Source: Nitrososphaerota archaeon (lineage in GTDB: Archaea > Thermoproteota > Nitrososphaeria > Nitrososphaerales > Nitrosopumilaceae). Taken from it: a stretch of DNA of 46,905 nt. The position numbers and the translations under genes were made by a program. Position 1 is the stretch's first letter. Every line of letters starts with the position of its first letter. Below, in pieces: positions 41,977 to 46,905 of this stretch. The notes beneath the pieces were generated by a model. It made no database searches. It saw only the letters and a list, made by a program, of their open reading frames with translations, and was not told where the DNA came from. The stretch spans positions 1-46,905 of the forward strand of contig JAJPGU010000019.1 of assembly GCA_021325615.1 (NCBI GenBank). Reading direction: 5' to 3'.

Positions 41977-42546
41977 ATGTCGGAACTAGAGTCCAAGGTC
42001 GAGGGGGTACTTGTAAAGGACCATGCACTGGTAAATGACCGGGCGATGCAGCAAAGCCTAGAGCAGAAGGGCTTCGGAGAGACGATGAAGGAAAAGTTCT
42101 ACCTCAAACCTTTCGAGTCGCTCTACCTACTTTATGTCGACAAGCTGAGGCTCCTCAAGGGAAAGCAGGAGGTAAAATTCGACCATCTGATGGAGGAGTG
42201 CATCCGGCACGACGCGGAGGCCTTTACAAAATTCCTGATTTATCGGGACCTGAGGACCAGGGGGTACATCGCAAAGGACGGATTCGGATTTGGCTCCGAC
42301 TTTCGGGTGTACGAAAGGGGGCAGTTCGGCGAGAAAGGGGCAAAGTATGTAGTATTCGGCCTCTCGGAGGGAAGAAGGCAGAAGGTGGGACTATTGCAAA
42401 AGCAGATAGAGCAGATTGTAACGATGGGCAAGGAGCCTGTCCTTGCGGTGATTGAGAGAAGGGGCGAAGTAATTTACTACAAAATTTCAAAAATCCAGTT
42501 TCTCCAGAACAAGGACCAGCCCGGGTTTTCAAACATCGAATTTTAA
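41977..42546 (+). CDS. endA: tRNA-splicing endonuclease-like protein, catalytic His apparently missing
   Basis: A 189-residue EndA-fold protein that cuts pre-tRNA introns at bulge-helix-bulge sites. The C-terminal catalytic domain is clear: YRDLRTRGYIAKDGFGFGSD then FRVYERG with Tyr112, and GKEPVLAVIERRGEVIYY with Lys152. Between them, where most EndA have His (HAxYLV), the sequence reads EKGAKYVVF (Gly121), and no other His is near. It may be a structural subunit, or the triad may be altered. GTTATATTG lies ~27 bases upstream. Confidence 0.82.
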   Translation: MSELESKVEGVLVKDHALVNDRAMQQSLEQKGFGETMKEKFYLKPFESLYLLYVDKLRLLKGKQEVKFDHLMEECIRHDAEAFTKFLIYRDLRTRGYIAKDGFGFGSDFRVYERGQFGEKGAKYVVFGLSEGRRQKVGLLQKQIEQIVTMGKEPVLAVIERRGEVIYYKISKIQFLQNKDQPGFSNIEF

Positions 42547-42573
42547 ATATGGTGTGATTGCTTGAAACAGCAA

Positions 42574-42735
42574 ATGGAGTTCAAGGAGATCTACTGCTTC
42601 AACTGCAAGAAGGTCCTGGGAAGGTACAGCGACAAATACTTCACGGACCAGAAGATGGGTGAGATCATAAAGGCAAACCACTCCACGCATGTCTATGAGG
42701 GCCACGAGATAGTGGTAAGACGGGTCACCGTCTGA
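42574..42735 (+). CDS. 53-aa CxxC protein
   Basis: A small basic protein with one CFNC knuckle (MEFKEIYCFNCKKVLGRYSD), then KYFTDQKMGEIIKANHSTHV and EGHEIVVRRVTV. Cys pair plus three His residues could bind zinc. ATG 42574 is preferred (TTTTAAATAT ~28 bases upstream); TTG 42562 in the same frame is the alternative. It starts 27 bases after the EndA-like stop. Family not recognised. Confidence 0.7.
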   Translation: MEFKEIYCFNCKKVLGRYSDKYFTDQKMGEIIKANHSTHVYEGHEIVVRRVTV

Positions 42736-42816
42736 ACGCGCGTCTGCAAATAGCGTGTTTCTCTAGGGACGAATTCATCGGAACCGTTTTATATCTCACA
42801 GAGATCGTCTGATCCG

Positions 42817-43230
42817 TTGAGACTCTCGCTGGTCCTAGTTCTCGGGTTGGTGCTGTCCATCGGAACGCTGCAGTTTGCCCATGCCACCTCTGACATTACA
42901 ATATCAAGTCCAGCAACCGTTGACACGACAGGCCACGGCATCACAAGCTACGGCGTGGGACAGGAAATTGGAATCCAGTCTGTGCTTGCAAACCAAGGAA
43001 CCCAGAACCAGAAATTCAGTTACATAGTTCAGGTGATGGACCAGGATGGCGTCACAGACTTTTTCGGCGCAACCTCTGCCTCGATGCTCGGCAACCAGTC
43101 GTTCACGGCGACCCAAGTGTGGATTCCAAAGGCGACAGGAACATATACGGTACAGGTCTTTGTGTGGGACAGCCTTGCTTCTGCAATTCCTCTCACCGAT
43201 GTCCTCCAGAAGCAGATAACGGTATCCTAA
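42817..43230 (+). CDS. Secreted beta-sandwich protein
   Basis: A 137-residue protein. A signal peptide (MRLSLVLVLGLVLSIG to FAHA) is followed by a single ~110-residue beta-rich domain (VGQEIGIQSVLANQGTQNQ; YIVQVMDQDG; TGTYTVQVFVWDS) like CARDB/Ig-type extracellular domains. No anchor is present, so it is probably free or complex-bound outside the cell. It starts at TTG with TTTTATAT ~30 bases upstream. Confidence 0.75.
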   Translation: MRLSLVLVLGLVLSIGTLQFAHATSDITISSPATVDTTGHGITSYGVGQEIGIQSVLANQGTQNQKFSYIVQVMDQDGVTDFFGATSASMLGNQSFTATQVWIPKATGTYTVQVFVWDSLASAIPLTDVLQKQITVS

Positions 43231-43329
43231 CCGTGCCAAAGCACCCGAATTCGGATTTAAGTCTTAGGCAGGATTTTTCAGTGCAAATCCTCAGCATCTC
43301 TTAATTAAGATAGCCTTTTCCTTCCTGTG

Positions 43330-43959
43330 ATGCCAGACGAATCTTGCAGGTCCTGCGGCGGAGATCTCAGGTCACACCTGCAGTGTGAGGAATGCCGTAA
43401 GCCGGTACAAAAGGTCTGCCAGGCCTGCAACGCGCTTACCCGTAAGCAGTTCCATGCCGGTTGCGAAAGAGGGGGCATGCCGTTGAGCCCCACATTACAA
43501 AAAGGTGTCAACCAGTGCATCCTTGAAACCGTGGAGAATGGGCACGCAAGAAGGATCTTTCCGGTACGACCATTTGCCCTGATGGTGGGAACGGCGGCTT
43601 TTCTCGTACTGTATATTGCATTTGCCACTTATCCGGATCTGCTCCAGACCCATGCTGCAGAGACTGGAATTGTAGACCAGGAAGACGTTCCGGCTCCGCA
43701 GGCAAGGTATGACGTTGTACCGCGCGATATTATGCAAAACTGCCTTGCATACGGAAGTGGCGAGTCTGTGACCGTGACATGCCCAACTGAACAGGGGTAC
43801 GTTTACAAGGCAATATTGGAAATGCCAAAGGACCTTGCAGCAAGGTTTTCCGACGCAGTCTTTTCAATCAGGGGGGTTTCCGTTGCAGAAAATTCTGACG
43901 GGACGGTAGCCCTAAAGTACGAAAATGCCAACTATGTGACCACCTTCTTTGCAAGCTAG
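43330..43959 (+). CDS. Membrane protein with N-terminal double zinc ribbon
   Basis: A 209-residue protein. The N-terminus has four Cys pairs (CRSCGG, CEEC, CQAC and a further CERGG), suggesting two cytosolic zinc ribbons. One TM helix (ALMVGTAAFLVLYIAFATYP) follows, then an outer domain with two Cys residues (NCLAYGSGESVTVTCPTEQ) that may form a disulfide. ATG 43330 is chosen over the adjacent GTG, with TTAATTAAG ~26 bases upstream. A sensor-like topology; function unknown. Confidence 0.7.
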   Translation: MPDESCRSCGGDLRSHLQCEECRKPVQKVCQACNALTRKQFHAGCERGGMPLSPTLQKGVNQCILETVENGHARRIFPVRPFALMVGTAAFLVLYIAFATYPDLLQTHAAETGIVDQEDVPAPQARYDVVPRDIMQNCLAYGSGESVTVTCPTEQGYVYKAILEMPKDLAARFSDAVFSIRGVSVAENSDGTVALKYENANYVTTFFAS

Positions 43960-44126
43960 CCTAGAATGCACCGCTCGCAGTCGCAGGATATGCTGTCGTC
44001 CTCCTTTGCCAGGCACTTTGAGTGCTGCCCTGCCTGGCACTGGACGCAGATGGACTCGGTGTTCTCAAGGTTCGAATATTTTTTGCTGCCGTCAAAACCA
44101 AATCCTCCGTCCCTTGGGCCTACCAT
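43956..44126 (-). CDS. 56-aa Cys-rich zinc-binding protein
   Basis: MVGPRDGGFGFDGSKKYSNL is followed by CVQCQAGQHSKC and CDCERCILG: seven Cys and one His near the C-terminus, fitting a zinc cluster. A TCTAAAACAT box lies ~26 bases before the ATG at 44126; ATG 44135 is an alternative. The stop overlaps the stop of the plus-strand gene ending at 43959. A plus-strand frame covering the same bases is rejected as a shadow. Confidence 0.7.
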   Translation of the reverse strand: MVGPRDGGFGFDGSKKYSNLENTESICVQCQAGQHSKCLAKEDDSISCDCERCILG

Positions 44127-44165
44127 AGGTAGCATATCGGCTGGGTATGTTTTAGACCTTTAGGA

Positions 44166-44208
44166 TCAGGCGCGGCAGGTCTGGCCGCAAGCCCTATGGC
44201 AGGCCTGA
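44166..44208. other. Nested hairpins between two Cys-rich genes
   Basis: TCAGGC (44166-44171) pairs with GCCTGA (44203-44208). Inside are GCGGC/GCCGC (44172-44188) and GCC/GGC (44191-44200), giving a compact three-way junction-like fold. It lies between the stop of the gene at 44217 and the promoter of the gene at 44126, so it may be a 3'-end or terminator element. Confidence 0.35.
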
Positions 44209-44216
44209 CAAGGCAT

Positions 44217-44354
44217 TCAATCCCATTCTTCCGAACCTGACCTCTCATGAAAGTTGAGGCAGCAGCGGCATTCAAGCCTGACGCAGTCAGACTCTCTGTT
44301 GTGGTTGCACAGGCCGCACTCGCAATGCCTGGTCACAGATTCTGAGGCATACAT
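44217..44354 (-). CDS. 45-aa Cys-rich zinc-binding protein
   Basis: MYASESVTRHCECGLCNHNR is followed by DCVRLECRCCLNFHERSGSE: seven Cys and three His in 45 residues. The dense CxCxxC and CxCC pattern suggests one or two zinc sites. The start is ATG 44354 with an AGATTAAG box ~31 bases upstream. It is the upstream neighbour of the similar gene at 44126 on the same strand. Function unknown. Confidence 0.65.
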   Translation of the reverse strand: MYASESVTRHCECGLCNHNRESDCVRLECRCCLNFHERSGSEEWD

Positions 44355-44459
44355 TTCTTGATCTTCATGCTCCTTGCACTCGCTTAATCTCTTTCACCGT
44401 TCTCATTGATGATAATCATATCGCATTCTTATTACAACTGCGATGCCCAAGATACCAAA

Positions 44460-45386
44460 TTGCGCACGATCCAACTCTTCCTGATATTGTCGCTCGCGGT
44501 AGTGCTCTCCTGCCTTGCCCCCGCGTACGCAGTTTCGTTCAACTGCGTACCATACTTTAAGACTGGAGCTCCGTCTCCACAGGCAATTTCAAACATAACG
44601 GAAATTCCAAACGCCACGCAGGAGCAGTGGTGGATAGTAGATTGCAAGGCAATACCTGTAACCCTGTCCACCGACAGGCTTTCCTATGAAAGTGGTGACA
44701 CCATAGTTGCCTCAGGGACCGCGGTCAACACCCCTGCGGGAATTACGATGGGGGTAAGGGTAATGGCGCCCAATGGGAACATTGTGAGGGTTGACCAGGC
44801 AACGGTCGGCCCGGATGGTACATTCACAACCAGAATAGTCACCGGTGGACCCCTGTGGCAGCAGGCAGGAATGTATTCCATACAGGCTACGATGGTAAAC
44901 ACGCAGAAGAGCGCAAGCTCGGAATTCTATTTTTCAGGCCCTCCAGCCCTGCCCTACAGCTCATTCATCCCGATAACAAACACCAACAAGACTCTATCAT
45001 ATACCATTGTAAACGGTAATGTCAGCTCGGCCACAATAGATGCCTACATGAGGTCGCTTACAATCGGGTTCCATGCATCGGGCAAGGGAGTGCTTACCAT
45101 CGACCTTCCGAGGACCCTCATAGACTCAAAGGGGGCAAACCAGACCGACCTTGACTTTGTAGTGACATCAGACGGCAAGGTGCCCGCGTTTGAGGAGACA
45201 AGGAACGCCACAACTAGGGACCTTGCAATTCCCTTTGAGGCAAACATGACGCAGATAAGGATAATCGGAACTCAGGTAATCCCTGAGTTTGGATCCTACT
45301 CAGCCGCAGTGCTGGCAGTACTGGTAACGGTACTGATTGCAGTGGGGTTGGGAAGGTCTGGACGTCTGAGCTACCCGGGCCCATAG
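44460..45386 (+). CDS. PEFG-CTERM surface protein
   Basis: A 308-residue exported protein. A signal peptide starts at TTG 44460 (LRTIQLFLILSLAVVLSCLA, cleavage after AYA), supported by TCTTATTACA ~26 bases upstream. Ig/CARDB-like beta domains follow (LTDRLSYESGDTIVASGT is typical). The C-terminus shows the thaumarchaeal sorting signal PEFGSYSAAVLAVLVTVLIA with a short basic end, predicting archaeosortase processing and surface attachment. The frame extends to 44406, but the promoter would then lie inside the gene. Confidence 0.82.
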   Translation: MRTIQLFLILSLAVVLSCLAPAYAVSFNCVPYFKTGAPSPQAISNITEIPNATQEQWWIVDCKAIPVTLSTDRLSYESGDTIVASGTAVNTPAGITMGVRVMAPNGNIVRVDQATVGPDGTFTTRIVTGGPLWQQAGMYSIQATMVNTQKSASSEFYFSGPPALPYSSFIPITNTNKTLSYTIVNGNVSSATIDAYMRSLTIGFHASGKGVLTIDLPRTLIDSKGANQTDLDFVVTSDGKVPAFEETRNATTRDLAIPFEANMTQIRIIGTQVIPEFGSYSAAVLAVLVTVLIAVGLGRSGRLSYPGP

Positions 45387-45438
45387 CCGGCAAGGAAAAA
45401 TTTTCAAAATGGCTTTGTGGATTCCGATACAGGAGGAT

Positions 45439-45729
45439 CTAAAACTCGGCCCGCTTCATTTTGGAGCCGCATCTTGGGCAGCTTGATCCTTTGAACCTGT
45501 TGTTGCAGGCAAGGCAGGAATACCTGAAGCCCTGGCCCATTCCAATGGATCCGCCTCCGCCCAACCCGTTCATCCTCTGAAGGGCCCGGTTCCTCATGAT
45601 GAGAGGATAGAGGGCAAAAAATGCAAGAGCTGCAATCAGTCCGTAAGGCCAAGGAAGGATCATCTGCAGCCCTATACTGATTGCAAGAGATACAAATATC
45701 GATATCAGGTATGACTTGTAGTTTATCAA
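45439..45729 (-). CDS. Small membrane protein with C-terminal zinc ribbon
   Basis: A 96-residue protein with two hydrophobic helices (LISIFVSLAISIGLQMIL and YGLIAALAFFALYPLIM), a Gly-rich linker and a cytosolic ribbon CLACNNRFKGSSCPRCGSK. TTG 45729 is the proposed start, ~28 bases after a CTTAAG box; the longer frame (to 45855) has a non-conserved-looking N-terminus. A perfect inverted repeat sits directly upstream (45730-45746). Function unknown. Confidence 0.6.
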   Translation of the reverse strand: MINYKSYLISIFVSLAISIGLQMILPWPYGLIAALAFFALYPLIMRNRALQRMNGLGGGGSIGMGQGFRYSCLACNNRFKGSSCPRCGSKMKRAEF

Positions 45730-45746
45730 CGGGTATAATTTACCCG
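45730..45746. promoter_or_regulatory. Inverted repeat abutting the zinc-ribbon membrane gene
   Basis: CGGGTA-TAATT-TACCCG is a perfect 6-base inverted repeat directly before the proposed TTG start at 45729. It could be an operator around the transcription start. Confidence 0.45.
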
Positions 45747-45914
45747 AACGGTAACTTAAGTGTAGAGTAACAAGGTTAACCACCCGATGACAACGAAGTG
45801 AAAAAAATCCCCCGGTTGCCACGTTTCCGGGTATCCAAAGGCATCCGGCCTGCAATCAGTCACGGCTGCTGTTACTGTTTCCCCCAAATTAAAAAATGAG
45901 GGCTTTGCGCAGGC

Positions 45915-46160
45915 CTACCTTCGCCTTATGGCTGCCCAAACCCCGACGCCTGACATGGCGCCTACGATGGACATCCCCGCAATCCAACCTGGCACAGCCA
46001 GGGGACCATGAGGGTCATCCGAGTTGGTATACCCAACGGGATTGCTTGGCGTAGACTCTTGCGCATAGGCAAGGTGCATTGCTGAAAAGGTCAACCCGAG
46101 GAAAAGGAAGACCAGCAACGGGCCTGCCTGTCTTGCGGCTCGAAAGACATGCAACTTCAT
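45915..46160 (-). CDS. Small secreted/anchored protein
   Basis: An 81-residue protein. A signal peptide (GPLLVFLFLGLTFSAMHLAY, cleavage after YAQ) is followed by a short polar stretch (SNPVGYTNSDDPHGP) and a C-terminal TM helix (VPGWIAGMSIVGAMSGVGVW) ending AAIRRR. The PxG-helix-basic end resembles a simple surface anchor. No domain is recognised. Confidence 0.65.
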   Translation of the reverse strand: MKLHVFRAARQAGPLLVFLFLGLTFSAMHLAYAQESTPSNPVGYTNSDDPHGPLAVPGWIAGMSIVGAMSGVGVWAAIRRR

Positions 46161-46283
46161 GATGTAATTTTTGTCATGAAAAAATAAAAATCAAAAGTAT
46201 TCAATGCAATACAAAGTGTGACAAGAAAAATTCCAATAGGTAAGGCATGGGATTGTTCCCAATACCAGCCTGTCTACATGACC

Positions 46284-46332
46284 GCACTTTAGCCATTCGT
46301 GCCTAGCTGCATGATTCTGGTCGTTAAAGTGC
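46284..46332. other. Long-stem inverted repeat in intergenic region
   Basis: GCACTTTA (46284-46291) and TAAAGTGC (46325-46332) form a perfect 8-bp stem around a 33-base loop, followed on the plus strand by CGCAAATAATTAAAAAAATT. It lies in a ~230-base gap without a credible gene. It may be a terminator of the minus-strand gene at 46393 or a small RNA. Confidence 0.35.
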
Positions 46333-46392
46333 CGCAAATAATTAAAAAAATTTCAGATTATTTCGTGGAACAACCTGAATTGTCTTTGAGGC

Positions 46393-46746
46393 CTATTCGC
46401 CGTATCCCGGGTCCGCCTTGCCAGTGATTTTTACAATGTCTTTGTCAGAGGCTATCTCCTTTAGTCTGCCCATCTTCATGCGGCCTACTATGTGCACGGA
46501 ATTTTCCCTGTCGGCATACTCTGCCTCTACCTCGCACCGGGCCCGCAGATTTGACATCTTCCTGTCGAGGTCGCTGCCCTTCCTGTACTCTATGACTGCA
46601 CTGACATCCGGCTCCGACATGTCCTCGGCTGCAAGTTTTCTTTCCAGGTACATGACTCTGTGTGTAAGGTTGGGGTCGACGTTTGGAACGGCCTGCTTTA
46701 GTCTGGCTATGTAGTCTTCGTATATAGATTCCACATCTTGTGACAT
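46393..46746 (-). CDS. Hypothetical 117-aa protein
   Basis: A soluble charged protein. A helical N-terminus (MSQDVESIYEDYIARLKQAV) is followed by LTHRVMYLERKLAAED and a beta-rich C-terminus (EVEAEYADRENSVHIVGRMK; DKDIVKITGKADPGYGE) like a small strand-rich domain. ATG 46746 is preferred over the 46761 frame opening, with a TTTAAATAATATT box ~27 bases upstream. The box is shared with the divergent gene at 46797. Family not recognised. Confidence 0.65.
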   Translation of the reverse strand: MSQDVESIYEDYIARLKQAVPNVDPNLTHRVMYLERKLAAEDMSEPDVSAVIEYRKGSDLDRKMSNLRARCEVEAEYADRENSVHIVGRMKMGRLKEIASDKDIVKITGKADPGYGE

Positions 46747-46764
46747 GTCTCTACAAACCACAAA

Positions 46765-46781
46765 ATATTATTTAAAAAAGG
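46765..46781. promoter_or_regulatory. Shared divergent TATA region
   Basis: AATATTATTTAAAAAAG serves in both directions. TTTAAATAATATT precedes the minus-strand ATG (46746) by ~27 bases, and ATTATTTAAA precedes the plus-strand GTG (46797) by ~25 bases. Promoter use is inferred from spacing. Confidence 0.5.
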
Positions 46782-46796
46782 CCAAGAATCTCAAAC

Positions 46797-46905
46797 GTGA
46801 TAATCAAAGCAAACCAATACCGCTGTGCGGGACTGGTCAAACCAACAGTCTTGCTGGGATGGTCAGCATGTGTCATACTATTAGGAAATTTAGGTGCTCC
46901 CGCCG
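46797..46905 (+). CDS. 5' end of a probably secreted protein (partial at window edge)
   Basis: An open frame from GTG 46797 to the window end encodes MIIKANQYRCAGLVKPTVLL, then GWSACVILLGNLGAPA. A basic start followed by a hydrophobic helix looks like a signal peptide. The start coincides with the expected transcription start of the divergent promoter. Everything downstream is outside the window. Confidence 0.45.
   Translation, partial: MIIKANQYRCAGLVKPTVLLGWSACVILLGNLGAPA

Noticed and set aside
43966-44163. 65-aa plus-strand open frame
   Set aside because: It is antisense to a 56-aa Cys-rich gene with a clear promoter and zinc motifs.
45730-45855. N-terminal extension of the zinc-ribbon membrane gene
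   Set aside because: The added residues look random and include the promoter box and inverted repeat.

Overview
The window looks like a chromosome segment of an ammonia-oxidising-type archaeon (Thaumarchaeota/Nitrososphaerota), probably a moderate-G+C Nitrososphaera-like lineage; the base composition was judged by eye. Supporting signs are an archaeal exosome/ribosome/KEOPS gene block, a fused gamma-alpha 2-oxoacid:ferredoxin oxidoreductase, CofE of F420 synthesis, a Sulfolobus-type 7Fe ferredoxin, a PEFG-CTERM surface protein, archaeal-type tRNA-splicing endonuclease and ribosomal proteins, and mostly leaderless genes with a TATA-like box about 25-28 bases before the start codon.

Layout: 2-4114 is the 3' part of a large NHL/fibronectin-III surface protein. 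4175-6429 holds a small membrane ORF and a divergent P1B-type metal ATPase. 6596-8544 is a run of very small genes (zinc ribbons, an YCII/muconolactone-isomerase-like protein, hypotheticals) plus a putative structured RNA. 8531-9496 is a D-2-hydroxyacid dehydrogenase. 9524-11262 is an AT-rich island with a CDF metal exporter and an FTR1-like permease, bracketed by an 18-bp direct repeat. 11476-15439 is korAB, where korB carries a full-length intein with a LAGLIDADG endonuclease inside its cluster-binding CPGC motif. 15549-19073 has lineage-specific hypotheticals and CofE. 19163-22980 has two complete leuCD-type isomerase pairs, one archaeal-type and one bacterial-type. 22967-25626 (minus) runs from rpoD and eL18-uL13-uS9 to a sugar nucleotidyltransferase. 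25712-29573 (plus) is SBDS-rrp4-rrp41-rrp42-eL43-pcc1-prefoldin. 29600-31619 has an XPF nuclease, Nob1 and NAD kinase. 31701-33846 has a rhodanese and a ferredoxin fusion. 33899-37932 has a GT2 glycosyltransferase fusion, a long coiled-coil protein, a 35-aa Cys protein and MsrB. 38197-40839 has a winged-helix/AAA+ ATPase pair. 40905-42735 has tRNA-Gly, uL16, an EndA-like protein and small genes. 42817-46905 is rich in secreted and Cys-rich small proteins.

Functionally, KorAB and the ferredoxin could form one electron-transfer unit. The central block couples transcription, ribosome assembly, RNA decay and tRNA modification. The metal ATPase and the CDF/FTR1-like pair point to metal homeostasis. 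No stretch over 300 bases lacks a gene. The largest gaps are 37933-38196, 6430-6672 and 46161-46392, and each contains an inverted-repeat element described below. I see no CRISPR array, insertion sequence, rRNA or replication origin. Start codons were mostly chosen by distance to a TATA-like box, so they are inferences.
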